This document shows positions 1-5,288 of a stretch of 5,759 nt of DNA, one piece after another. Made by a program: the position numbers and the translations under genes. The notes beneath the pieces were generated by a model that saw only the letters and a program-made list of their open reading frames with translations, did not search any database and had not been told where the DNA came from. Origin of the DNA: Candidatus Onthomorpha intestinigallinarum (GTDB taxonomy: Bacteria; Bacteroidota; Bacteroidia; Bacteroidales; P3); NCBI GenBank assembly GCA_019114015.1, contig DXGG01000126.1:1-5759 (forward strand). Direction: 5' to 3'. How positions within the stretch are numbered: the first letter of the stretch is position 1; the number at the start of each line of letters is the position of its first letter.

Positions 1-1
1 G

Positions 2-976
2 GAAGTCATTCAGCATTCCATGATGACCAAGAGCATAGAAAGGGCGCAACGCAAGGTCGAAGAAAACAATTACGGAATAAGAAAGAGACTTCTGGAATAC
101 GATGACGTGATGAACAACCAGAGAACCGTCATTTATACCAAGCGTCGCAACGCTCTGTATGGAGACAAGCTGGCAATAGATATTTCAAATATGATTTACG
201 ACACCTTGAGCGTGCTTGTATCCGATTACAGGAGCGATTACGAGGGACTTTCTCTGGAATTCATAAAGATATGCGGCTATGAGTGCCCGATAGATGAGGC
301 AACCTTCAACCGCAACAGGGCAAAGGATAATGTGGAATTGTTGTATCAGAGCGTTTATCCTCACTATAAGGAAAGGATGGCCAACCTTTCGCGTCTTGCC
401 TTCCCGTTTGTGAAAAACATATACGAGGCAAAGAGTTACAGATACGAGAACATAGCCTTTCCGATTACGGACGGAAAAAAGACGATAACGGCAATAGCTC
501 CAATAGAGAAGTCCTACACGACCGAGGGTAAGGAAATTGCATTGTCGATAGAGAAAAGCATCACTCTACAGATAATAGACAACGCATGGAAGGAACACCT
601 TAGGGAGCTGGACGACTTGAAACAGTCCGTACAAAACGCTTCGTATGAACAGAAAGACCCGTTGCTGATATACAAGTTCGAGTCGTTTTCGTTGTTTGAA
701 AAGATGCTTACATCCATAAACAAGGATATCACCTCCTTCTTGTGCAGGGCCGCACTGCCTATTGCGGAACAGCAGCAGGTGAGGGATACGGAGCTGCCAA
801 AGTCGGACAACAGCAGGATAAAGACTTCGAGACAGGAAGAACAACCAAGGGCCAACAATCCGTCTGAGCCTCAGAAAATACAGCCTGTACATGTGGAGAA
901 AAAGATAGGAAGAAACGAGCCTTGTCCTTGCGGAAGCGGCAAGAAGTATAAAAATTGTCACGGTAAGAATTTGTAA
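2..976 (+). CDS. secA: SecA preprotein translocase ATPase, C-terminal part (5' end outside window)
   Basis: SecA is the ATPase that pushes unfolded preproteins through SecYEG at the inner membrane. The frame is open from base 2, so the gene enters from outside the window; 324 residues are present, about the last third of a Bacteroidota SecA (family length near 1,100). Visible in order: the end of the second nucleotide-binding domain running into the long scaffold helix (KSIERAQRKVEENN, then LLEYDDVMNNQR); a divergent wing region; the two-helix finger (NAWKEHLRELDDLKQ, then QNASYEQKDP with the conserved Tyr that contacts substrate); a polar, Gln/Pro/Ser-rich linker; and the C-terminal zinc motif CPCGSGKKYKNCH (codons 923-961), which in the family binds zinc and contacts SecB or ribosomes. 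The ATG at 20 is internal, not a start. No terminator follows; the next promoter begins 14 bases after the stop. Identification is firm. Confidence 0.97.
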   Translation, partial: EVIQHSMMTKSIERAQRKVEENNYGIRKRLLEYDDVMNNQRTVIYTKRRNALYGDKLAIDISNMIYDTLSVLVSDYRSDYEGLSLEFIKICGYECPIDEATFNRNRAKDNVELLYQSVYPHYKERMANLSRLAFPFVKNIYEAKSYRYENIAFPITDGKKTITAIAPIEKSYTTEGKEIALSIEKSITLQIIDNAWKEHLRELDDLKQSVQNASYEQKDPLLIYKFESFSLFEKMLTSINKDITSFLCRAALPIAEQQQVRDTELPKSDNSRIKTSRQEEQPRANNPSEPQKIQPVHVEKKIGRNEPCPCGSGKKYKNCHGKNL

Positions 977-990
977 AATAGGATGTTTTC

Positions 991-1020
991 TTGCAGAATG
1001 AAAAAAAAATCGTACCTTTG
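991..1020 (+). promoter_or_regulatory. Bacteroidota-type promoter of the rpsF-rpsR-rplI operon
   Basis: A -33 element TTG (991-993) is followed after 19 bases by a perfect -7 box TACCTTTG (1013-1020), matching the TTTG / TAnnTTTG consensus of the primary sigma factor in Bacteroidota. The spacer is A-rich. Transcription should start near 1027, giving an A/T-rich leader of about 53 bases before rpsF. I looked in that leader for the CCG-containing bulged hairpin used by many bacteria for S6:S18 autoregulation and did not see it. Confidence 0.85.
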
Positions 1021-1079
1021 CAAACTCTTGCTGAAAAGAGAGAATATTAGTTAATAACGAAAAATAAAAATTGTTACTT

Positions 1080-1451
1080 ATGGTAAAACAGTATGAAACC
1101 GTTTTCATTGCAACTCCCGTTTTATCTGATGACCAGATAAAGGAAACGGTTAAGAAGTATCAGACTTTATTGGCTGACAACGGTGCCGAAATAGTTTTTG
1201 AGCACGATTGGGGAATGCGCAAGCTGGCTTATCCTATCCAGAAGAAAACGACGGGTTATTATTACCTTATAGAATTCAGGGCGGAGGGCAGTGTGATAGC
1301 CCAATTGGAGACTGCGTACAAAAGAGATGAAAGACTGCTTAGATTCCTGACCGTTTCGCTGGACAGGCATGCGATTGCTTACAACGAAAAGAAAAGAGCC
1401 AACGGCTTGAAGAGTCAACAGAAAGCATTGGAAGAAAGTAAAGCGGAATAA
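1080..1451 (+). CDS. rpsF: 30S ribosomal protein bS6
   Basis: bS6 (123 residues) binds the central domain of 16S rRNA as a heterodimer with bS18. Visible family features: the N-terminal strand KQYETVFIATPVLSDDQ, the WGMRKLAYPIQKKTTGYYYLIEF core, and the RDERLLRFLTV segment at the third strand. A charged Lys/Glu tail closes the protein. I chose ATG 1080 because it places MVKQYETVF where family members begin; an in-frame TTG at 1071 would add three unsupported residues. There is no Shine-Dalgarno site, only an A-rich leader, as usual in this phylum. It is the first gene of the operon, 19 bases before rpsR. In Bacteroidota ribosomes bS6, bS18 and bS21 together sequester the 3' end of 16S rRNA, which fits the missing Shine-Dalgarno site. 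Confidence 0.97.
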   Translation: MVKQYETVFIATPVLSDDQIKETVKKYQTLLADNGAEIVFEHDWGMRKLAYPIQKKTTGYYYLIEFRAEGSVIAQLETAYKRDERLLRFLTVSLDRHAIAYNEKKRANGLKSQQKALEESKAE

Positions 1452-1470
1452 CCTTAAAACTTGAAAGAAA

Positions 1471-1737
1471 ATGGCAAACGAAACAGAAATAAAGTATTTG
1501 ACACCGATAGCGGTGGAAACGCAAAGGAAAAAATATTGTCGCTTCAAGAAGAGCGGAATCAAGTATATAGATTACAAGGATGCTGATTTCCTTTTGAAAT
1601 TCGTTAATGAACAGGGAAAGATATTGCCAAGACGTATCACTGGAACATCGAACAAATATCAAAAGAAGGTGTCTCAGGCTGTCAAAAGGGCAAGACATTT
1701 GGCGTTGATGCCTTATGTAGCTGACTTATTAAAATAA
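1471..1737 (+). CDS. rpsR: 30S ribosomal protein bS18
   Basis: bS18 is the small-subunit partner of bS6 at the platform. The 88-residue protein is full length. It has the family core KYCRFKKSGIKYIDYKD, LPRRITGTSNKYQKKVSQAVKRARHLAL in two adjoining stretches, and the usual C-terminal MPYVADLLK. Only one cysteine is present, so there is no Cys-based zinc site. The start is the ATG preceded by an A-rich stretch with no clear Shine-Dalgarno site. The gene ends with two adjacent TAA codons (1735-1740); the second overlaps the ribosome binding site of rplI, so the two genes are tightly linked and probably translationally coupled. Confidence 0.97.
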   Translation: MANETEIKYLTPIAVETQRKKYCRFKKSGIKYIDYKDADFLLKFVNEQGKILPRRITGTSNKYQKKVSQAVKRARHLALMPYVADLLK

Positions 1738-1738
1738 T

Positions 1739-1745
1739 AAAGGAG
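1739..1745 (+). promoter_or_regulatory. Strong Shine-Dalgarno site of rplI
   Basis: AAAGGAG lies 9 bases before the rplI ATG and overlaps the second stop codon of rpsR. It is notable because the other genes here lack such a site and Bacteroidota ribosomes normally hide their anti-Shine-Dalgarno sequence. A single purine-rich match of this length could also be chance. Confidence 0.55.
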
Positions 1746-1754
1746 ATTGGAGCA

Positions 1755-2207
1755 ATGGAAGTTATATTGAAACAGGACGTAAATAAATTGGGTTACAAGG
1801 ATGAAATAGTTAAGGTTAAGGACGGTTATGCAAACAACTATCTTATACCTCAGGGCTATGCAGTCATGGCAACCGCATCCAACAGGAAGATATTGGCTGA
1901 AAACCTTAAGCAAAGAGCTTTTAAGGAAGCCAAAATCAAACAGGAAGCAGAAACTTATGCAGCTTCCTTGGCCAAGATAGAAGGCTTGAGAATAGGAGCT
2001 AAGGCAAGTGAGACCGGCAAGATATTCGGTTCTGTCAACACCATTCAGATAGCTGACGCGATAAAGGCTCAGTTCGACATAGACGTTGACAGAAAGAAAA
2101 TATCCATAGTCGGCGATGCCATAAAGGAAATAGGAACACACAAGGTGATAGTGTCGGTTTACAAGGACATAAAGCCTGAAATCACGTTTGAAGTGTTTGC
2201 AGAGTAA
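1755..2207 (+). CDS. rplI: 50S ribosomal protein bL9
   Basis: bL9 binds 23S rRNA near the L1 stalk and reaches across to neighbouring ribosomes; loss in other bacteria affects frame maintenance. The 150 residues match the normal family length. Visible: the N-terminal rRNA-binding domain MEVILKQDVNKLGYKDE, then VKVKDGYANNYLIPQGYA (the family signature GxxxxVxxGYxRNxLxPxxxA in diverged form); a long charged connecting helix at about residues 40-75 (KILAENLKQRAFKEAK region); and the C-terminal domain with KIFGSVNTIQIADAIKAQ and a closing beta segment ITFEVFAE. It is the last gene of the rpsF operon and is followed by a strong intrinsic terminator. The start is set by the ATG 9 bases after AAAGGAG. 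Confidence 0.97.
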   Translation: MEVILKQDVNKLGYKDEIVKVKDGYANNYLIPQGYAVMATASNRKILAENLKQRAFKEAKIKQEAETYAASLAKIEGLRIGAKASETGKIFGSVNTIQIADAIKAQFDIDVDRKKISIVGDAIKEIGTHKVIVSVYKDIKPEITFEVFAE

Positions 2208-2236
2208 ATCCTATTCTTGTTAAGGATAGATATTTC

Positions 2237-2279
2237 AAAGGGTAAATTCATCACTATGGGTTTACCCTTTTTTGTTTTT
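2237..2279 (+). terminator. Intrinsic terminator of the ribosomal protein operon
   Basis: A perfect 10-bp stem (AAAGGGTAAA at 2237-2246 with TTTACCCTTT at 2261-2270) encloses a 14-base loop. It is followed by a T-rich tail (TTTG, then TTTTT) to 2279. It starts 29 bases after the rplI stop and separates the operon from the methyltransferase gene. Confidence 0.88.
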
Positions 2280-2294
2280 ATAAATCGTTGACTC

Positions 2295-3137
2295 ATGTTG
2301 TCCAAAAATCAAATCAAGGCGTTGACAAGGTACAGACAGGACAAGTACCGTAAGGAAGACAATGTGTTTGTGGTGGAGGGATGCAAGCTTGCGCAGGAGG
2401 TTTTGCAGTCCGGATTAGAGGTAGAGGCAGTATATGCCACAAGGTCATGGATTGGGCGGAATTCTTTTGAGCAGTGGGCTTTGACGGAATCAAATTCCAT
2501 GAAAACGGATTCAGAAAAGAAAAAAACGGAATCAAGATTCGATTTTACGGATTCAAAAAAGAGATTTTTGCCGTCTTTGGTTGAGGTAACACAGGAGGAA
2601 TTGGAACGGATTTCACTGCTTTCCACCCCCAACGATGTTTATTGTCTTGTGCGCAGACCGGAAAGGGTTCCGGATTATAGGCATGACGGTCTTACGCTTG
2701 TTCTTGACGGCATAAGGGATCCGGGAAACCTCGGGACGATTATCCGTCTGGCAGACTGGTTTGCAATAGACAGGGTGATATGTTCTAAGGATTGTGTCGA
2801 CATGTACAACCCCAAGACGGTGCAGTCCACAATGGGTTCTCTGTTCAGGGTTGAGGTGTTTTATTGTGACTTGGAAGATTTTTTCAAGAGGCTGCCTTCA
2901 GGTCTTGATGTCTATGGTTCGTTGGTTGAGGAAGGGGATTCGGTTTACGGGCAGCGGCTTTCGGATAATGCCGTTCTTGTCATAGGGAGCGAATCCCACG
3001 GCATAAGCGAGCGTGTCCGCAAATACATAAACCGCAGCTTGAACATACCTTGCTTTAAGCATGGCAACCGTCCTGAAAGTCTCAATGCCGCAATGGCATG
3101 TGCCGTTCTGTTGTCGGAATTCAGGCGGAATGGTTAA
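2295..3137 (+). CDS. SpoU/TrmH-family RNA 2'-O-ribose methyltransferase
   Basis: This 280-residue enzyme should transfer a methyl group from S-adenosylmethionine to a ribose 2'-OH of rRNA or tRNA in the cytoplasm; the exact target cannot be read from sequence. The N-terminal substrate-binding domain (about 1-120) has FVVEGCKLAQEVL and, later, LLSTPNDVYCLV. The knotted catalytic domain shows all three SPOUT motifs: motif 1 LDGIRDPGNLGTIIR (137-151, N145 and R151), motif 2 around YNPKTVQSTMGSLFR (171-185), and motif 3 LVIGSESHGIS (228-238) with PESLNAAMA (260-268) forming the knot and cofactor site. Between the two halves, residues 64-91 are four seven-residue repeats beginning T(E/D)S, encoded by 21-bp tandem repeats. 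That makes the linker clearly longer than I expect for the family. The ATG at 2295 fits the family N-terminus (LSKNQIKALTRYR). No promoter box is evident between the terminator and the start. The gene ends in tandem TAA codons. RlmB-like or TsnR-like roles are both possible. Confidence 0.93.
   Translation: MLSKNQIKALTRYRQDKYRKEDNVFVVEGCKLAQEVLQSGLEVEAVYATRSWIGRNSFEQWALTESNSMKTDSEKKKTESRFDFTDSKKRFLPSLVEVTQEELERISLLSTPNDVYCLVRRPERVPDYRHDGLTLVLDGIRDPGNLGTIIRLADWFAIDRVICSKDCVDMYNPKTVQSTMGSLFRVEVFYCDLEDFFKRLPSGLDVYGSLVEEGDSVYGQRLSDNAVLVIGSESHGISERVRKYINRSLNIPCFKHGNRPESLNAAMACAVLLSEFRRNG
2484..2567 (+). repeat. Four-copy 21-bp in-frame tandem repeat inside the methyltransferase gene
   Basis: The nine-mer ACGGA(A/T)TCA starts at 2484, 2505, 2526 and 2547, an exact 21-base period, with the variable base alternating A, T, A, T. 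The rest of each unit is A-rich and more diverged. Units 2 and 4 are alike (about 16 of 21 bases), and units 1 and 3 share their first ten bases, so a 42-bp duplication of a two-unit block is likely. Because 21 is a multiple of three, each unit adds seven residues beginning Thr-(Glu/Asp)-Ser and the frame is kept. The array encodes residues 64-91, a polar, probably disordered linker. Confidence 0.85.
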
Positions 3138-3138
3138 T

Positions 3139-3156
3139 AATTCATAAATATGAATT
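3139..3156. repeat. Short inverted repeat after the methyltransferase gene
   Basis: Perfect 8-bp arms AATTCATA (3139-3146) and TATGAATT (3149-3156) are separated by two A residues, beginning inside the second stop codon of the methyltransferase gene. There is no T tail, so it is a poor terminator. It lies about 20 bases upstream of the -33 position of the next promoter, where an operator could sit. Its function is unknown, and AT-rich palindromes of this size can arise by chance. Confidence 0.35.
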
Positions 3157-3174
3157 GCGGGATAATCAATTTTT

Positions 3175-3204
3175 ATGCAATAAGTGAAAAAATACATACC
3201 TTTG
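3175..3204 (+). promoter_or_regulatory. Bacteroidota-type promoter of the membrane protein gene
   Basis: TACCTTTG (3197-3204) is a perfect -7 box, identical to that of the rpsF promoter. The matching -33 position, 19 bases upstream, reads TTTATG and keeps only the final TG of TTTG, so it is weaker. The expected start near 3211 gives a leader of about 26 bases to the ATG at 3237. Confidence 0.72.
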
Positions 3205-3236
3205 CATGGTAAATTGTTGAACTTAATATTGAAGAA

Positions 3237-3593
3237 ATGGAAGATTACAGTTTGTACTATGCTTATGGTTGGTGTATTGCATTTGTGGTTTGTGGAATTT
3301 TGAGTTGTTTTTTTTCGAAAATCACGGTTAGAACCGAGAAAAACAAGGGCGCATTGACTCGTGAAAAAACAGAAATACAGGTTGCGAAAAGCGGAAAACG
3401 GTTGAAAATCATTACCGGAGTCCTTTTGTTTTATATTGCTCTCGATTTGAGTGTTACCATCTTTGGAACGGATTTGATAAAAGAGTACAGGGACTTGTTG
3501 GTATTTCCGATTCTGGTTGGTATAGGCTGTTTACTTGTGCGCTACAGGGCATTTGTATATTTCTACAGCAAGGAACTCGCCGTCAGGAATTGA
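3237..3593 (+). CDS. Small membrane protein of unknown function
   Basis: I do not recognise this 118-residue protein. Three hydrophobic segments that could span the inner membrane are visible at about residues 9-28 (YGWCIAFVVCGILSCFF region), 55-77 (LKIITGVLLFYIALDLSV region) and 86-103 (LLVFPILVGIGCLL region). A basic, hydrophilic loop at about 29-54, rich in Lys and Arg, would by the positive-inside rule lie in the cytoplasm, which puts the N-terminus outside. No catalytic motif, lipobox or Cys pair is seen. The gene has its own Bacteroidota promoter and a GAAGAA purine run directly before the ATG. It is monocistronic and runs toward the convergent rnhB-side segment. Promoter, length and codon use support a real gene; its role is not inferable here. 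Confidence 0.75.
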   Translation: MEDYSLYYAYGWCIAFVVCGILSCFFSKITVRTEKNKGALTREKTEIQVAKSGKRLKIITGVLLFYIALDLSVTIFGTDLIKEYRDLLVFPILVGIGCLLVRYRAFVYFYSKELAVRN

Positions 3594-3609
3594 TATTATT
3601 AAGCTGCAA

Positions 3610-3751
3610 TCAGAACAGTTTTGATTGTTCGGTGCAGTCGAGCGATTTGCGATGCAGAGAGGCAAGTCCGAAAATACGGATTGCCTCTCTGTATTGTTTT
3701 GAAGGCTATTCCATAACAGTATTGAGGATAGACTTCATGCATCTTAGGCAT
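3610..3751 (-). pseudogene. Decayed duplicate of the rnhB 3' end
   Basis: This stretch repeats the last ~50 codons of the intact rnhB (4685-4837) in the same orientation. By hand alignment, 3626-3715 matches 4701-4790 at about 81 of 90 bases without gaps. After that an 11-base deletion shifts the frame, and similarity resumes to about 3751. Read on the minus strand it still encodes AIRIFGL, SLHRKS and CTEQ, and it ends with a stop (3610-3612) at the same place as the intact gene. However, the Tyr of the family's GYPT motif has become TAG. There is no catalytic residue or start in it, so it cannot make RNase HII. It is a remnant of an older or foreign rnhB tail, not an independent gene. Confidence 0.85.
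3656..3690. terminator. Hairpin in the rnhB remnant, possible terminator of the upstream membrane protein gene
   Basis: The left arm AGAGAGGCAAGTCCG (3656-3670) pairs with CGGATTGCCTCTCT (3677-3690) over 14 base pairs with one bulged G, around the loop AAAATA. It lies 63 bases past the stop of the membrane protein gene and is followed by GTATTGTTTT, a weak T-rich tail. The same hairpin exists less perfectly within intact rnhB (4732-4764). Hairpin formation is clear; a terminator role is inference. Confidence 0.45.
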
Positions 3752-3910
3752 TTGCAAATGTTTTTACAGCTTACTCCACTTTACTTACACAGATGAAAGA
3801 TTTGTTTTTGAAAATCATACTGTTTTGTACTGCGTTGTTAAGGAGTCAATACCCGGGTTTGAACAATGAATGAGTGGCTTGTAATCCTAAGGTGTTATAT
3901 TCTGTATAAT

Positions 3911-3930
3911 TAAAAACTTATACAATAAGT
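3911..3930 (-). terminator. Weak terminator-like hairpin downstream of the small minus-strand gene
   Basis: On the minus strand ACTTAT, a three-base loop and ATAAGT form a perfect 6-bp hairpin (3916-3930), followed directly by five T residues (3911-3915). It lies 44 bases past the stop of the 96-residue gene. The stem is short and AT-rich, so termination would be inefficient and a chance match is possible. Confidence 0.35.
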
Positions 3931-3974
3931 CATTAATGGCAATAACATCTTTGATAATAATAGCTTTTCCTGTT

Positions 3975-4265
3975 TTAACGTTCCGTATTTATGCTTTTTT
4001 TCTGCATTCTTGTAATGCTCTTTCCGACGTATTTTCCCTTGTTAAAGAAAAATGTGGTATCTCCATGTTTGTATGTTGAATCGATGGATATGTTTTCACC
4101 GCTGCCTCCCATTACTGAGGTGAACTCGCTTATGGAAATATATTCCTCCAATTGCCGTTTCTTGTAGTTATCTACAAGAGCAAATGTCATTGCAACGACA
4201 AAAGCGGTAGTTGAAATAATACCTAAGATTCCGAAAAGCGAAATTTGAAACTTTCTTTTCATCAT
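3975..4265 (-). CDS. Small membrane-anchored or exported peptide with a double-glycine-like motif, unknown function
   Basis: I do not recognise this 96-residue protein as a whole. The N-terminus MMKRKFQ is basic and is followed by one hydrophobic segment at about residues 8-31, which is either a membrane anchor or an uncleaved signal. After a charged turn (DNYKKRQLEE) comes ISISEFTSVMGG (43-54), which fits the double-glycine leader pattern LSxxELxxIxGG with conservative changes. The remaining 42 residues are polar and basic, with an FFF run and KGKYVGKS. Bacteroidales make many short exported peptides with a Gly-rich stretch after a hydrophobic leader (for example the NVEALA family); the resemblance is general only. 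Two ATG codons are adjacent at 4265 and 4262. No promoter box or Shine-Dalgarno site is clear upstream. It lies alone in AT-rich DNA between the two rnhB tails, and a weak hairpin follows it. It may be real accessory cargo, but a chance reading frame is not excluded. Confidence 0.55.
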   Translation of the reverse strand: MMKRKFQISLFGILGIISTTAFVVAMTFALVDNYKKRQLEEYISISEFTSVMGGSGENISIDSTYKHGDTTFFFNKGKYVGKSITRMQKKSINTER

Positions 4266-4451
4266 AATATTCTATGTTTTCTATTTCTGCATTGAGAATT
4301 TAAATGCAGTCTTGTTATTTAAATATCTTTTTATCTTGAAATCATTTTGCAGAAAATATCTTTTGCTTGTTTCCGAAAATGTAAATATTCTTCTTAGTTC
4401 ATCCTTCTGTTGAGTTATCCACGGATATTTGCGTCATTGGTGCATAAGAGA

Positions 4452-4479
4452 TTCAAAAAACCTTATCATATTTTTTGAA
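4452..4479. repeat. 9-bp perfect inverted repeat
   Basis: TTCAAAAAA (4452-4460) and TTTTTTGAA (4471-4479) are exact reverse complements around a 10-base spacer. It could form a hairpin or serve as a dyad binding site upstream of the small minus-strand gene. Low sequence complexity makes chance a serious alternative. Confidence 0.35.
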
Positions 4480-4628
4480 CGAACACACCGTCACATCCGG
4501 AGTCGGATTTATTGCATACTCTTAATTTGTTGTCAACGATAGATAATTCCGTATTTCTAATAGGGATAAACATCAAAATCTTTGAAATTAATATGCTATA
4601 ATTTTTTGTAATTTGTAATATTGTAACG

Positions 4629-4667
4629 TAGTATATAATTGGTTTATTATACTATATTATTTTTTTT
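4629..4667 (+). terminator. AT-only hairpin followed by a T run
   Basis: TAGTATA (4629-4635) pairs with TATACTA (4648-4654), and a run of T residues follows to 4667. The direction would stop plus-strand transcription just before it enters rnhB from behind. The stem has only one G-C pair, so stability is low. Confidence 0.3.
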
Positions 4668-4684
4668 AACTGATTTTCGGCGAA

Positions 4685-5284
4685 TTAAAAAAGCCTTAGT
4701 TGCTCGGTGCAGTTGAACGATTTGCGATGCAGAGAGGTAAGTCCGAAAATACGGATTGCCTCTCGGTGTTGTTTTGTAGGGTATCCCATATTCCTGTTCC
4801 AGCAGTATTGAGGATGGGATTCGTGCGCCTTTAGCATGAAGTCATCCCTGTAAGTCTTGGCAAGTATGGATGCGGCCGCAATGCTCTGAAAACGGGCATC
4901 GCCTTTGACCATACATTTGAAACTTATATCCAAATCGGTGCGGAATCTGTTGCCGTCAATCAGCAAAAGGTCGGGTTTTATCCGCAGTTTCCTTACGGCA
5001 TTGCTCATGGCAAGGAACGAAGCGTTGAGGATGTTTATCCTGTCTATTGTTTCATTGTCCACAAACGCCACGGCAAAGGCTAAGGCATTCTCTTCTATGA
5101 TTGGACGCAGCATGCGGCGTTTTCTGTCGCTCATCTGCTTTGAGTCGTTCAGCTGTTCGCAACAGAAATCGCGTGGAAAAACAACTGCGGCTGCAACGAC
5201 CGGACCGGCCAAACAGCCTCGTCCCGCCTCGTCGCAGCCGCATTCCACTATATCTTCCCTTTCAGAATGGAATCTTTCCAACAA
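4685..5284 (-). CDS. rnhB: Ribonuclease HII
   Basis: RNase HII cuts the RNA strand of RNA/DNA hybrids and starts removal of single ribonucleotides from DNA. The 199 residues match the usual length. The metal-binding carboxylates are in place: D18 and E19 in GCDEAGRG, D110 in LLIDGNR, D129 in VKGDAR. SIAAASILAKTYRD follows, and the C-terminal GYPTKQHREAI and HRKSF segments are intact. No ATG exists between the in-frame stop at 5297-5299 and the DEAGRG motif. The start is therefore a non-ATG codon: TTG at 5284 (chosen) or the adjacent TTG at 5281, with ATT at 5287 less likely. The TTG lies four bases after the purQ stop, so translation is probably coupled to purQ. Its last 50 codons have a decayed duplicate at 3610-3751. 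Confidence 0.95.
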   Translation of the reverse strand: MLERFHSEREDIVECGCDEAGRGCLAGPVVAAAVVFPRDFCCEQLNDSKQMSDRKRRMLRPIIEENALAFAVAFVDNETIDRINILNASFLAMSNAVRKLRIKPDLLLIDGNRFRTDLDISFKCMVKGDARFQSIAAASILAKTYRDDFMLKAHESHPQYCWNRNMGYPTKQHREAIRIFGLTSLHRKSFNCTEQLRLF

Positions 5285-5288
5285 AATC

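Larger units (their letters stand above)
4266..4684. other. AT-rich intergenic segment without a recognisable gene
   Basis: These 419 bases between the start of the small minus-strand gene and the stop of rnhB are much more AT-rich than the flanking genes, and I find no credible gene in either strand. They hold a 9-bp inverted repeat (4452-4479), a small ATCCG/CGGAT hairpin (4495-4508), three near-tandem TTGTAA units (4606-4626) and an AT-rich hairpin with a T run (4629-4667). I found no TAnnTTTG box for the small gene, no integrase site that I can name, and no tRNA. Confidence 0.6.

Noticed and set aside
1027..1079. Possible S6:S18 autoregulatory RNA in the rpsF leader
   Set aside because: The leader is short and A/T-rich and lacks the CCG bulge and flanking helix expected of that motif.
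566..1108. 180-codon minus-strand frame opposite secA
   Set aside because: It lies antisense to the conserved SecA finger and zinc motif and spans the rpsF promoter; a shadow frame.
3590..3796. 68-codon plus-strand open frame after the membrane protein gene
   Set aside because: It runs antisense through the rnhB remnant and its hairpin; the open frame reflects the old coding strand, and there is no promoter or start signal of its own.
3840..3900. tRNA-like words (GGGTTTGAAC and CTTGTAATCC)
   Set aside because: The order is wrong for a tRNA, with the T-loop-like word before the anticodon-like word, and no acceptor or D stem can be paired.
4415..4423. DnaA-box-like TTATCCACG, with TTATCTACA at 4168-4176
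   Set aside because: There are only two imperfect matches far apart, one within a coding frame; an origin needs a cluster and the flanking genes are not origin-linked.
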